From Candidatus Levyibacteriota bacterium (GTDB lineage Bacteria; Patescibacteriota; Microgenomatia; Levybacterales; UBA12049): a DNA stretch of 49,085 bases. Every line of letters starts with the position of its first letter. Within the stretch, counting starts at the first letter, position 1. The position numbers were made by a program, and so were the translations under genes. The notes under the pieces were generated by a model that had not been told where the DNA came from, searched no databases, and saw only the letters and a program-made list of their open reading frames with translations. The stretch covers positions 1 to 49,085 of the forward strand of contig DAIDHK010000010.1 of the NCBI GenBank assembly GCA_027459725.1, read 5' to 3'. This document shows, piece by piece, positions 1 through 9,400 of this stretch.

Positions 1-85
1 CTTCTACAACAAAGATAAGTTATCCTAGAGAAATACTAAAGAGGATTAAATTTACCACACTAATTCTTAATTAAGCCAGAATCTA

Positions 86-2008
86 TTATTTCTCTGCAAA
101 TACTTCGTAATAATGATAGAAATTTGACGAGATTTTCCCAATTGTTTCTTCTCTGCTTGTTTTTTTATTGTAATAATCAACTATAGCATCCCAGAAAATA
201 GTACGACCCACTGCAAAGCCAATTATACCCGGAACCTTTGAACCCAAACGTATCCAATTATCAACCGTCTGTTCATCTGCACCACGACCTAACACGACAA
301 TGCCTACATTTTGTCTCTCTCCCATTTGGGATTGATGAACACAGTTCATATAATCTTCAACCGATTCCAAACCTTCCAATTTCCATACGTCCGGTTCAAC
401 ACCTGCATCCTGTAATTCTTTAATCATTTCTACTGTTAATCTCGGTCGAACTGTTCTATCGTACTCCTTTTTGTCTCCATTCACTTTGACTAATTGCTCA
501 TCATTTGCTCCCACTAAAACTTCAAGTAAAAATTTATGATTGTGTTCATGACAGTAATCACTAATTTTCTTCAATGTAACTTGCTGTTGTTGACGTAAAT
601 CTTGAGCATCAGCAGGATTATATTTAATCAATACCTTAGCAAAAGTCGGTTGATACTTTTCAATATGCTCGGGGAAATGTTCGCCATATTCAAAAGCTAA
701 TTCCTGCTGTCCGCTTTTCTCTGTGGTCAAAATGGTGACAAAACCCTTCTGACTGGCATCACGCAGTACAGCATCACCAAATTCTTCATCCACTAAAATA
801 CCTGCTTTTTCTTTGGGCAAACCTTTACTTATCGCCTCCTGAAAACCTTCATAAATAACCTGTTTGAAATCCTTAACAGCTTCTCGTTGTTCTTCATTCA
901 TCTCCTCCATTTTGACATTGAATAAATGCTGAGCAAAAGTATTTCGATGGTCAAAAGGTAGTATAAATAAATTATTATCGTAACCTAGTTTTAGTTTTGT
1001 CATAGAATATCCACCCTCAAGCGCTCTCTTTTCGGCCAGTTTAGTCACCATTCTATCCTGGGTGAGTAAACCTGCTTGTGCGCCCATCTGGCCAATCACA
1101 GACACAGCATTCTGAGTCCCCCATTCCATTGCATCATTGATGGATCTATTCATCTGCCACGCCGCCAGGAAAGCTCCCGTATATGCATCGCCTGCACCTG
1201 TTTTTTCGACAACTTTGATCTCAGGTGTCGGATGATAAAAATAACTACCCTCCTCATCCCGTACGTAAGATCCCTCTACACCATTAGTTATAACACAATT
1301 TTTCACTCCATGCCCAGCTAGCTTATTCATCAAACCCTGAATATACTCCTTACTGTTATCTGTTTTCTCCGGTTCCTTACCGAATAAAAGCTGCTCAGCT
1401 TCTTCTTTATTCACAAATAGTATCAATGTTCTCTTTAGAACTTCTCGACTCAATTCTAAGTCTTCATGAAGTTGTAAAGAACCAGGATTGAAGGCAAGAG
1501 GAATGTGTGTTTTATCCACTAGTTCAATTACCTGTTTGTAAACATGCTTCCATTCGTTTCCCAAACTCGTAAGAAAAATCATTTTTGCCTTCCTCAATCT
1601 GGAAAGATTGAAGAGATGCTCCCTCTCGGGTCTATCAGTAAACAAAGTCCTATCATTCTGATAACTAATACCTATACTTAATGACGCAGATTTGGTTGGA
1701 GTTTTTACCAAAAAACTTTCATCAATTTTCTCCTTACGCAAACCGGCTAAAATTAATTCTGATAGGCTATCATCACCCAGCTCAGCCGCTAACGCTGCAC
1801 TAACTCCCAGACGTGAAAGACCAACAGCTACATTGGATGCATTTCCTCCAATTGAAGTAGCACAATTATCGACATCAATCTTTTCTCCATACTTTACACA
1901 AAATTCTCTGGTGTCTGAATTCAAACGAATTTCACTATTCTCAGCTAAAAAATTCAAAAAAATATCTACTGTGGTATCACCTATAGAAACTACTTCAAAC
2001 TCGGGCAT
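86..2008 (-). CDS. PfkB sugar kinase (IolC-like) fused to DUF2090
   Basis: The N-terminal half (about residues 5-325) is a ribokinase/PfkB kinase, with GGNASN at 54-59 and the nucleotide/catalytic motif GAGDAYTGAF at 271-280. The C-terminal half (from about 337, 'LGYDNNLFILPFDHR') matches DUF2090, an aldolase-like TIM-barrel domain often fused to IolC. The family phosphorylates 5-dehydro-2-deoxy-D-gluconate in inositol breakdown; no other inositol gene is nearby, so the substrate here is open. The start is supported by TTGTTA-N17-TATGAT lying 6 bases upstream of ATG, which predicts a leaderless message. The gene is monocistronic and divergent from the NDH-2 gene. The domain calls are firm and the exact substrate is uncertain. 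Confidence 0.85.
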   Translation of the reverse strand: MPEFEVVSIGDTTVDIFLNFLAENSEIRLNSDTREFCVKYGEKIDVDNCATSIGGNASNVAVGLSRLGVSAALAAELGDDSLSELILAGLRKEKIDESFLVKTPTKSASLSIGISYQNDRTLFTDRPEREHLFNLSRLRKAKMIFLTSLGNEWKHVYKQVIELVDKTHIPLAFNPGSLQLHEDLELSREVLKRTLILFVNKEEAEQLLFGKEPEKTDNSKEYIQGLMNKLAGHGVKNCVITNGVEGSYVRDEEGSYFYHPTPEIKVVEKTGAGDAYTGAFLAAWQMNRSINDAMEWGTQNAVSVIGQMGAQAGLLTQDRMVTKLAEKRALEGGYSMTKLKLGYDNNLFILPFDHRNTFAQHLFNVKMEEMNEEQREAVKDFKQVIYEGFQEAISKGLPKEKAGILVDEEFGDAVLRDASQKGFVTILTTEKSGQQELAFEYGEHFPEHIEKYQPTFAKVLIKYNPADAQDLRQQQQVTLKKISDYCHEHNHKFLLEVLVGANDEQLVKVNGDKKEYDRTVRPRLTVEMIKELQDAGVEPDVWKLEGLESVEDYMNCVHQSQMGERQNVGIVVLGRGADEQTVDNWIRLGSKVPGIIGFAVGRTIFWDAIVDYYNKKTSREETIGKISSNFYHYYEVFAEK

Positions 2009-2014
2009 AAATCT

Positions 2015-2043
2015 ATCATAACTAATTTAATTTTTCATAACAA
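2015..2043 (-). promoter_or_regulatory. Predicted promoter of the PfkB-DUF2090 gene
   Basis: On the minus strand, TTGTTA (2043-2038) and TATGAT (2020-2015) are separated by 17 bases. Six bases separate the -10 box from the ATG at 2008, so transcription should begin at or next to the start codon. There is no room for a Shine-Dalgarno sequence. Confidence 0.6.
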
Positions 2044-2113
2044 GTCCTTGTACTGAGTCTTAAATCATAAACTGCAGAGTTTGTATTAACAGTGGAATCC
2101 TAGTAACATAAAT

Positions 2114-3403
2114 ATGTCTATGGAAAACAAAACAAATATTGTAGTCCTAGGTGGCGGATTTGCTGGTATAGCTGCTATCAAAGAATTATTACGGCATAAG
2201 TCAGAAATCAATGCCAATATAACCCTAATTGACAGAAACGATTATCATCTTTTTACTCCTTCCCTTTATGAAGTTGCCACATCTGAAGAACCTATGGGAA
2301 ATATCGCTATCCCCTTTTTTGAAATATTTGGTAAGAGTATAAATTATGTTAAAGGAAATGTCACCAAAATAGATCAGACAGATCACAAACTTTCTGTCAA
2401 TGAACAAACAGTAAATTATGATTATCTAATAATCTGTTTAGGCAGTGAACCAGCTTACTATCATATTCCCGGTCTACAGGAACACAGCTATGCCTTAAAA
2501 TCACTTGAGGATGCAGTTATTATTAAAGGTCGAATTAAAGATGCATGCTGCAAAGAAAATGAGTGTAATAAAAAAGCTCAGATTATAGTCGGTGGAGGTG
2601 GTTTCGCGGGAACAGAATTGGCAGCCGAACTTCTCAGCTATAAAGACAGACTATCCAAACAAAATCATCTTGACCCTAACTGTCTAGAACTGACTATCAT
2701 TCAAGGTTCAGACCGATTACTTAAAGAGTTGGACGATCATGTTTCCAAACTTGCCACAAAAAGAGTCAGCGGCCCACAGGTTCATCTGGCATTTGGAGGA
2801 CATATTAAAGAGGTAAATGACAAAGAGGTTCTTACTGATGATGGGAAGTCATATCTATATGATGTAATGCTCTGGACCGGTGGTGTACAGGCCAATTCGT
2901 GGGCTAAAACTAATGCTTTTGAAGTAAACAAACGTGGTCAAGTAAATGTTAACAATTTTCTACAGACAAAAGATCCCCATATCTTTGCAGCCGGTGATAT
3001 TGCAGGATATATTGATACACAAACACAAAAACCCGTTCCTAATGTAGCTCAAGTTGCCGAAGATCAAGGTAGAACAGCAGCCGGAAATGTCTATAATTTA
3101 TTAACTAAAAAAACTCTAGTCAATTATCACTTCAGACACTGGGGATATGTAGTCCCACTCAAGGGTAGATTTGCCGCTGCAGAGCTAGGAGGGAATCTAC
3201 ATTTTGATGGATTTTTGGGCTGGATACTTCAGGAATTTGTGTTCCTTTATTACCTTTTGGGTATTGTTGGTTTTGGAAAAGCCTTCAAGAGATGGGATAA
3301 GGTATTGATGGATTATGACAAAAACTCGAGAACCGATATAAGACAAGCAACGACTCTTAAACCTGCAACAATATTAATCAATAACTCTCTAGAAAAAAAT
3401 TAG
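2114..3403 (+). CDS. ndh: Type II NADH dehydrogenase (NDH-2-like FAD oxidoreductase)
   Basis: The protein has 429 residues and two Rossmann motifs: GGGFAG near residue 14 for FAD and GGGGFAGTE near 160 for NAD(P)H. The FAD-closing motif IFAAGDIAG lies near 295. The C-terminal segment with HWGYVVPLKGRFA and a hydrophobic patch (FLGWILQEFVFLYYLLGIVGFG) is characteristic of the membrane-attaching end of NDH-2. It should oxidise NADH and reduce a quinone or similar acceptor without pumping protons. No other respiratory gene is in the window. TTGTAT-N17-TAACAT lies 4 bases before this ATG. A second ATG at 2120 (MENKTN) may be the real start because transcription would begin inside the first codon. 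Confidence 0.88.
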   Translation: MSMENKTNIVVLGGGFAGIAAIKELLRHKSEINANITLIDRNDYHLFTPSLYEVATSEEPMGNIAIPFFEIFGKSINYVKGNVTKIDQTDHKLSVNEQTVNYDYLIICLGSEPAYYHIPGLQEHSYALKSLEDAVIIKGRIKDACCKENECNKKAQIIVGGGGFAGTELAAELLSYKDRLSKQNHLDPNCLELTIIQGSDRLLKELDDHVSKLATKRVSGPQVHLAFGGHIKEVNDKEVLTDDGKSYLYDVMLWTGGVQANSWAKTNAFEVNKRGQVNVNNFLQTKDPHIFAAGDIAGYIDTQTQKPVPNVAQVAEDQGRTAAGNVYNLLTKKTLVNYHFRHWGYVVPLKGRFAAAELGGNLHFDGFLGWILQEFVFLYYLLGIVGFGKAFKRWDKVLMDYDKNSRTDIRQATTLKPATILINNSLEKN

Positions 3404-3414
3404 TTACATTATTC

Positions 3415-5097
3415 TTACCAGCTTCCACCACCGCCACCCCCTCCACCACCACCTGAAAAACCGCCACTGGAAAAACCGGATGAGGAAGCCGGAGCGGCGT
3501 AACTTACACCATGACTTAATGAAGAATGAAAAGCTGGATACATCATATAGAAGCTGTTTCTTCCCGTATAGAAGGTGGGTTGATACTGCGGATTTAATAT
3601 TTGCAGTTGCTTCATAAAATGATCTATATAACCAAGTGCAATAGCATAAGGAATCATTTGTTCGACTACATAAACTTTTTCAGCCTGCCACTGATATTCC
3701 GGCTTCATATTCTTAAGGAAAAGCTCCAGACCGTCAATTTTCCAACTTGTCAAATCTCCCTCATCTGTGCGACTATTAAATTTGCTGCTTAGAAAAAGTA
3801 AGACACTACCCACCATAACATTTAAAGTAATAATAGCCATAATTCCTAGTGCTATCAAAGGAATTTTGCTTGGATTTAAAGCTTTATTATACAATCCCTT
3901 ATCTACCAGCATATTGTAGTTGGTGGTCTGTAAATCATTGAACTGAAGATAAGTAAGATTTACATCTGATAAATATATTTCTGATTTACTCTCAAACATA
4001 TCTGATACCAGCGTCTTTTCAAAATTGTTTAAGTCATCAAACGATTTTAATTTAGTAAGTTTATAGTCAGTTTTAGCTCCTATTCCAAGAATTCCTCCTT
4101 TTTCATCCGTCTCCTCGATCTTCAAATATTTTCTAACGGCAAGATCAAATATAGTGGCACTTAAACAGTTAGTATCTATTTGTGGCTGGTCAATTGTTGC
4201 GGCTTCACAAGGAGTGATACGCAAACCAGAAGTAGTTTTGGGCAAATCAAAATTTACTGTGATAGGACCAAACCGTTTTTTATGTTTATGTTTAAAATAC
4301 CAGATTACAGCAAAAATGGTACCTAAAATATTTATAACCAGCCAGCCCAGAATCAACCATTCCATCACAACTCCTTCCTGTGCATAATTAACAGGAGTTA
4401 TCTGTGTAATATTAGATTTAGGAAAAGTTCCAGGGGGAAAACCAACCACCACGCTCAACCCCTCAGAAGGATTTAATAAACTGTTTGTAGAAAAAGACTT
4501 GGCATTCGATGAGTCTGTAGTAATGGTGCAATCAGTCTGTCTGGATCCTTCAGGACCTGTATAACAAACTGCATTCTTGGAAGCTAGACCAAAATCAGTG
4601 CTAATTTTAGCAGATGCCTGATTAATAGGCACAGTCCAACTGTTGCCAGTAACATTCCAGTAAAGCTCATCATCATTAGTGTAGTTGCCTATTCCGTTAC
4701 TAACATCATATGTAATGACATATGTGTGTACACCGTTCATGGTGTAATTGGGATTCCCTATCTTAATCTGTAAATCATTATTACTGCTATTTCCTAGACT
4801 ATATTCTTCATTCTGGCCATCCATCTGTACTGAAGTCACAATTATATTTATATCCCGGTATAAGTTATTTCCCAATGTAGTATCCAAAGGAATGTCACGA
4901 ATAATTCCGTGTTTGTATAAATCTCCGAAATTATACTGAATATTCTCCTGCACAGTAAAAGTGCCATTCTGATGAATTATGATTGAATCATCAAAACTAT
5001 TAATATTTTCAGCAAAAACAGACTTAGCAGGCCAAACTAATCCTATAGTCGTCAGAAAAATTAAAAAGAAAAGAGATTTTATAAATTTACTTCTCAT
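3415..5097 (-). CDS. DUF2207 membrane protein with glycine-rich tail
   Basis: A signal peptide (about residues 8-30) leads into an extracytoplasmic DUF2207 domain ('IIHQNGTFTVQENIQYNF...GIIRDIP'). One transmembrane helix lies near 240-262, and a second hydrophobic segment near 410-430. The tail ends in a glycine run followed by SW, typical of this family. The function is unknown; these are surface or membrane proteins common in Patescibacteria and Gram-positives. An upstream TTG at 5100 could extend the protein by one residue, but ATG at 5097 is preferred. TTAACT-N17-TATAAT lies 10 bases before it. The gene is convergent with ndh, with an 11-base gap and no obvious terminator. Confidence 0.85.
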   Translation of the reverse strand: MRSKFIKSLFFLIFLTTIGLVWPAKSVFAENINSFDDSIIIHQNGTFTVQENIQYNFGDLYKHGIIRDIPLDTTLGNNLYRDINIIVTSVQMDGQNEEYSLGNSSNNDLQIKIGNPNYTMNGVHTYVITYDVSNGIGNYTNDDELYWNVTGNSWTVPINQASAKISTDFGLASKNAVCYTGPEGSRQTDCTITTDSSNAKSFSTNSLLNPSEGLSVVVGFPPGTFPKSNITQITPVNYAQEGVVMEWLILGWLVINILGTIFAVIWYFKHKHKKRFGPITVNFDLPKTTSGLRITPCEAATIDQPQIDTNCLSATIFDLAVRKYLKIEETDEKGGILGIGAKTDYKLTKLKSFDDLNNFEKTLVSDMFESKSEIYLSDVNLTYLQFNDLQTTNYNMLVDKGLYNKALNPSKIPLIALGIMAIITLNVMVGSVLLFLSSKFNSRTDEGDLTSWKIDGLELFLKNMKPEYQWQAEKVYVVEQMIPYAIALGYIDHFMKQLQILNPQYQPTFYTGRNSFYMMYPAFHSSLSHGVSYAAPASSSGFSSGGFSGGGGGGGGGGSW

Positions 5098-5145
5098 CAA
5101 TAACTACATTATATGAGATTGCGGCAAAATAGTTAATAAGCAGTC

Positions 5146-5487
5146 CTAATCGTCAAATACACTCGTTAAACTAACCATGATTCTGCCATTAAGCTGATAG
5201 ATCAGTTCAAATTCACCATGCTCTTTCTTGATACGGTCTATATATTTCTGATTTTTCTTGTCTCTAAACATTTCTTCCAGAGCATCTCGAGCATGTTCAA
5301 ATACTAATATTTCCATTGATAAATGTTCACTTTTTGCTTTATCACTTAAACTTTTGACTATCAGCTCATTCAGAAGAATTTTTTTCTCAATCTCATGAAT
5401 GTCAAATATTTCATTCGTTCTTTTGAGAATATAGAAAATCTTTACAGGGACAACAATCTCATAAAAAGTATCTTTATCTGCTCTCAT
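5146..5487 (-). CDS. Unknown 113-residue protein
   Basis: I do not recognise this protein. It is soluble, rich in charged residues, and has a helical middle ('DIHEIEKKILLNELIVKSL...EILVFEHARDALEEMF'). It lies directly downstream of the M32 peptidase. A TTG at 5535 overlapping the peptidase stop (TTGA) would give 129 residues with a Cys/Lys-rich extension. ATG at 5487 is chosen because it gives a more ordinary N-terminus, but neither start has a clear ribosome binding site. Co-transcription with the peptidase is likely. Confidence 0.6.
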   Translation of the reverse strand: MRADKDTFYEIVVPVKIFYILKRTNEIFDIHEIEKKILLNELIVKSLSDKAKSEHLSMEILVFEHARDALEEMFRDKKNQKYIDRIKKEHGEFELIYQLNGRIMVSLTSVFDD

Positions 5488-5531
5488 TCTAGGCTTATTG
5501 TAGCAAGATTTAGAGAAATGACAAGCTAGCT

Positions 5532-7055
5532 TCAACTGGAAGTTAAGTCGTAAATCTCTGAATACTTTTTGATAATATATTTTGTAAAGTAAGTATAATC
5601 CAATGGCTTACCAGTAATCTTTTTGATCAATTCTGTGGGGAAATATAAACTACCATACTGATGAAGATTATTATCCAACCAATTTTTAATTGGCTGTAGA
5701 TTCCCTTGTGCTAATTCTTGGTCTACTTTAACCTGCTTTTGCATAACTGACAAAATCTGGGCTCCGTATAGATTACCCATTGCATATGATGGAAAATAAC
5801 CAAAATTACCATAAGCCCAATGAACATCCTGCAAAACACCTTCACTATCAGTTTTAGGTTCTACACCCAATAGTTTTTTGGCTTTGTCCGCCCAGGCTTC
5901 AGGCGCATCTTTAACGGCAATCTTTCCGTTAATAATATCATTCTCCATTTCAAACCGTAAGATAATATGTAGTGAATAGGTCACTTCATCAGCATAAATA
6001 CGGATTAAACTGGGTTTTACCATATCAAATGTTTTAATTAAACCTTCAGCATCTATTCCTGCTAGCTGTTTATCATAAATAGATTTAAACACTGGCGTCA
6101 TGAAGCGCAGGAAATGAGGATTCTTGCCCACCATATTCTCCCAAAACCTGGACATTCCCTCATGCATTCCAAGTGATACGCCACCTTCCAGGGGCGTTGA
6201 AGCAAACTCGGGATTAATACCCAATTCATATAATGCATGCCCAGTTTCATGGATAGATGAGGTAAACGAATCACGGAAATCTATTTCACTATAAAAAGTG
6301 GTTGTACGAATATCATTCGTTCCAAGAGTCGTAGTAAAAGGATGCGCCGAAATATCCACTCTACCCCTAGAAAAATCGAAACCCATCTTCTCAATTGTAT
6401 AATTTAAAATCTTCTCCTGATCGGCCTTGGGATAATGCATTTGTCTGTTAATAAATTTCACGTTGTCGTTATATCCTTTACTTTTTGTAATTTTTTTAAT
6501 GAAGGGCACCAGTTCCCGTTTTACTCCGTTAAATAGCCTACTGCATTCTGCTGCTGTTAATTCGGGTTCGTATAAGTCCAGTAATGCATCATATGGATTA
6601 TTTTTATATCCCAGATATTGGGCTATTTGTTTATCTATTTCTACAATTTTAGTTAAATGCGGCTGAAATTTTTTAAAATTATTCTCTTCTTTTGCAGTTC
6701 TCCAATCTATAAAAGCGCCTGAAGTAACTTTCTCATTTTCAATAATAAGTTCTTTAGGAACTTTATAGTAGAACTTAGTAGCAACATTAAGATTACGTAC
6801 TATCGCTTTTTCTTCAAGTGTTAAATCATTCTCACAATTTGCTTTTTCAATAAGGGTGCGAAATTCACTATCCAGCCATTTATTGGTAATTAATTCTGTA
6901 ACATATGCAGATTCTTCTGACCGGTATGCACCTCCCTGCATAGGTAGATTAACATTTAAATCCCATCCAAGAAGCGCATTTACTTTTCCCAATAAAGCAA
7001 TCTCTTTATATTTCTCCAGAATCTTTTTAATCGTTGGATTTTTTACATTCTTCAT
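5532..7055 (-). CDS. M32 family metallocarboxypeptidase (Taq type)
   Basis: This Zn-dependent carboxypeptidase removes C-terminal residues from peptides. Counting from the longer start at 7076, the zinc motif HETGH is at 276-280, the third ligand Glu is in HEGMSRFWEN near 306, and the M32 signature HPFTTTLG is at 245-252. The length (507 or 514) is normal. ATG at 7055 is preferred over ATG at 7076. The stop of a small upstream ORF overlaps it as ATGA, and GGAGGA lies 13 bases upstream, inside that ORF. The following unknown gene abuts or overlaps its end. The enzyme is probably cytoplasmic because there is no signal peptide. Confidence 0.9.
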   Translation of the reverse strand: MKNVKNPTIKKILEKYKEIALLGKVNALLGWDLNVNLPMQGGAYRSEESAYVTELITNKWLDSEFRTLIEKANCENDLTLEEKAIVRNLNVATKFYYKVPKELIIENEKVTSGAFIDWRTAKEENNFKKFQPHLTKIVEIDKQIAQYLGYKNNPYDALLDLYEPELTAAECSRLFNGVKRELVPFIKKITKSKGYNDNVKFINRQMHYPKADQEKILNYTIEKMGFDFSRGRVDISAHPFTTTLGTNDIRTTTFYSEIDFRDSFTSSIHETGHALYELGINPEFASTPLEGGVSLGMHEGMSRFWENMVGKNPHFLRFMTPVFKSIYDKQLAGIDAEGLIKTFDMVKPSLIRIYADEVTYSLHIILRFEMENDIINGKIAVKDAPEAWADKAKKLLGVEPKTDSEGVLQDVHWAYGNFGYFPSYAMGNLYGAQILSVMQKQVKVDQELAQGNLQPIKNWLDNNLHQYGSLYFPTELIKKITGKPLDYTYFTKYIIKKYSEIYDLTSS

Positions 7056-7201
7056 ATAACTTTTATCTTCCTCCATTGTTTGAAATAATTACAAAAATCT
7101 TCATCATTTATACAAACTACAACTACTCCATCCATTTGAGCAGTACACCCTCTGTCATTAGTGCATATTAACAATTCTTTTTTTAAATTGCAATTTTTCG
7201 T
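7052..7201 (-). CDS. Possible small Cys-containing ORF coupled to the M32 peptidase
   Basis: A frame open for 49 codons runs into an ATGA overlap with the M32 start at 7055. The peptide contains four spaced cysteines (LICTNDRGCTAQ, VVVVCINDEDFC) and ends KQWRKIKVI. It also carries the GGAGG that would serve the next gene. The 5' end is uncertain: TTG at 7174 (40 residues) is the best conventional start, ATG at 7135 gives 27 residues, and the frame opens at an ACG codon at 7201. TTTACT-N17-TATACA (TATACA at 7219-7214) could drive it. The family is unknown. A chance open frame cannot be excluded. Confidence 0.35.
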   Translation of the reverse strand, partial: TKNCNLKKELLICTNDRGCTAQMDGVVVVCINDEDFCNYFKQWRKIKVI

Positions 7202-7242
7202 TTAACTTTAAGATGTATATTCACCTGAAATTATCGAGTAAA

Positions 7243-8178
7243 CTAAAATAATATAAAAGGTTTTAATCCGAACTCATAGACCCTATAAGGTTTAGGCCCA
7301 ACAAATGCTTTTCCATTGATAAACACTGTTGGAGTACCGTAAATTCCTGTATTCGTTAGCTGGTTTATCTGATAATTGACCAAATCTGTTGTTTTTGAAT
7401 TCTTTACACAAGCTTTAATTCGACCAACATCATAGCCATTTTTACTCAAAAGATTTTCAACATAACTCGCTTTAAGCAAATCGTTTTTATCTGAAGAAAA
7501 CATAGCATCATTCCACTGCCAGAATTTATGAGAATCCTGCTTATAGGCGCAGTCCATATAAGCAGTTAAATAAGCAGATCCTGTTTTGGTAGGATAAAGT
7601 GCAAAGGTATACTGCACATTGTTTTCTTTGACTAATTTCTTAATCAATGGATAAGCTTGACGGGAGTAATCACATAAATAACACCCGATAAAGACTACCT
7701 TGCTTTTTGCTTTTGTATTTTCAGTAGGAAAACTACTTAAATCTGTCTTATTTAAGCTCAAATCAGATTCTTTAGGTGGAGTCAGAGAGCAGGGTTTAGT
7801 TGCAACTGCCGATACTGCACTATTTTCTGCTTGTGGATCAAATGCACAAAAACCCGTGGAGTTCAAACCATTACAGTTGCCATAAACATAGACATTATAC
7901 ACATCCATAATAACCCAGGCAGTACTTGCGATAGAAAGGATAAAAAATATCCATGCCAAAAGTTCAAAATGATGATTCACAGCTTTGGCCAGCCGGGGTG
8001 AACGGGTAATTAATTTCCCCAGAATTTTAGATTGCATTTTTTCTTTAAAACCCGTATTGCACGGTCTTAAAGTCACCCTCCTGAAAACACAATCAAATGC
8101 CTCTTTGGCCAGTATGCGATGTGATGCGCTAAAAATTCCCAGAATTGCAAAAATAATTAAAGCAAAAAAACAGAACAT
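7243..8178 (-). CDS. Membrane-anchored DsbA/thioredoxin-like protein
   Basis: The N-terminus has a hydrophobic segment (residues 2-18), a conserved Cys-containing stretch (AFDCVFRRVTLRPCNTGF, 28-44) and a second membrane helix (72-97). The C-terminal part (from about 158) is a thioredoxin fold with the CxxC site C166-Y-L-C169 and the cis-proline motif YGTPTVFINGK. It resembles membrane thiol oxidoreductases known from archaea and some bacteria. The role is probably disulfide formation or reduction facing outside. It starts 3 bases after sufS, so the two are almost certainly one operon. The partner for the conserved N-terminal cysteines is not known. Confidence 0.8.
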   Translation of the reverse strand: MFCFFALIIFAILGIFSASHRILAKEAFDCVFRRVTLRPCNTGFKEKMQSKILGKLITRSPRLAKAVNHHFELLAWIFFILSIASTAWVIMDVYNVYVYGNCNGLNSTGFCAFDPQAENSAVSAVATKPCSLTPPKESDLSLNKTDLSSFPTENTKAKSKVVFIGCYLCDYSRQAYPLIKKLVKENNVQYTFALYPTKTGSAYLTAYMDCAYKQDSHKFWQWNDAMFSSDKNDLLKASYVENLLSKNGYDVGRIKACVKNSKTTDLVNYQINQLTNTGIYGTPTVFINGKAFVGPKPYRVYEFGLKPFILF

Positions 8179-8181
8179 AAG

Positions 8182-9384
8182 TTAAGACAAAATATCTACA
8201 ATTTTTTTAAGCTTTTCTACAAAAATATCTATCTCTCCTACGGTGTTATAAAAATAAAATGATACTCGTATTGTTCCTTTCAAATGATGAGCATTAAACC
8301 ATGAGTGCACACAGTGCTGCCCCGAACGAACCATAATATTCTGCTCACTTAACATCAGTGCAATTTGATGCACGTTTATCTTTTCAATATAAAAACTTAT
8401 TATTCCCCCTCGTAATTTAGCATCATGCGGACCGACAATTTTTACCTGAGGTAACTCTGTTAACTTAGTTGTTAAATAATCATTCAGCTCCACTTCTTTT
8501 TTGGCAATCTCTTCCATACCAATATTACGTAAGTACCTGAGTGCTTCGCCTAATCCAATTATCCCTGCATAATCCTGCAAACCTGCTTCAAATCTTTGTG
8601 GAATAGGCAAAAATTCATGTGTTTCATAAGTTGAATTTGCTACAGTATCTCCTCCAACTAAAAACGGCTGTAAACCCTCCAATAATTTTTGTTTACCATA
8701 TAAAATGCCTATTCCAGAAGGACCAAGCATTTTATGTCCGGAACAGACCAAAAAATCCGCATCTATTTTTCGCACATCAATTTTCTGATGTCCAGCGGAC
8801 TGAGCAGCATCAATTAAAACTAGAACATTATTCCGATGAGCAAGTTTTATAATTTGCTCAATAGGATTAGTTACACCGTCAAGATTGGACGTGTGAACTA
8901 TAGAAACCAACCTAACTTTATTTTCTTTCAACACACTTTCAAAAGATGATAAATCAAAAGTATTATCGCTCAAAGAAGAAATAATAAGATGCTTAATTCC
9001 CACTCTTTCAACCATCATTTGCCAGGGAATCAAATTGGAATTATGTTCTTTATCTGACGTAACTAATGTTTCTCCTGATTTAAAACCTATACTTTGAGCA
9101 ATTAAATTTATTCCCTCAGTCGTGTTACGAGTGAAAATAATTTCTTCTTTCTTTTTTGCGTTAAAAAACCCTGCAACTTCTTCCCGTGCCTTATCGACTT
9201 CCTCAGTAACCCTGGATGCCAGTTTATGCATACTTCTGCCTCCGCATGCAGGATAATCTGTATAGTATTCAACCAGCTTATCAATGACTACCTGCGGACG
9301 TAAACTCTGACATGCAGAGTCAAAATATAGAATTTTATCATTACGCAGCAGCGGAAAATCCTGTCTCACTTGCTTGAAATCCAT
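8182..9384 (-). CDS. sufS: SufS-type cysteine desulfurase
   Basis: This class V PLP aminotransferase fold has 400 residues. The PLP lysine is K218 in SGHKMLGPSG and the catalytic cysteine is C358 in RSGQHCVHSW, the short RxGxHC loop of group II (SufS/CsdA) enzymes. It releases sulfur from cysteine as an enzyme persulfide. No sufU, sufE or sufBCD is in the window, so the acceptor is unknown. The DsbA-like protein follows 3 bases later. The promoter carries a Crp/Fnr-type palindrome at -41.5, and only about 10 bases separate the predicted transcription start from the ATG. Confidence 0.9.
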   Translation of the reverse strand: MDFKQVRQDFPLLRNDKILYFDSACQSLRPQVVIDKLVEYYTDYPACGGRSMHKLASRVTEEVDKAREEVAGFFNAKKKEEIIFTRNTTEGINLIAQSIGFKSGETLVTSDKEHNSNLIPWQMMVERVGIKHLIISSLSDNTFDLSSFESVLKENKVRLVSIVHTSNLDGVTNPIEQIIKLAHRNNVLVLIDAAQSAGHQKIDVRKIDADFLVCSGHKMLGPSGIGILYGKQKLLEGLQPFLVGGDTVANSTYETHEFLPIPQRFEAGLQDYAGIIGLGEALRYLRNIGMEEIAKKEVELNDYLTTKLTELPQVKIVGPHDAKLRGGIISFYIEKINVHQIALMLSEQNIMVRSGQHCVHSWFNAHHLKGTIRVSFYFYNTVGEIDIFVEKLKKIVDILS

Positions 9385-9400
9385 ATTTAATACAATCCCA

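Noticed and set aside
3415-3480. GGT/CCACC repeat as a microsatellite or CRISPR-like repeat
   Set aside because: It is the in-frame glycine tail common to DUF2207 proteins.
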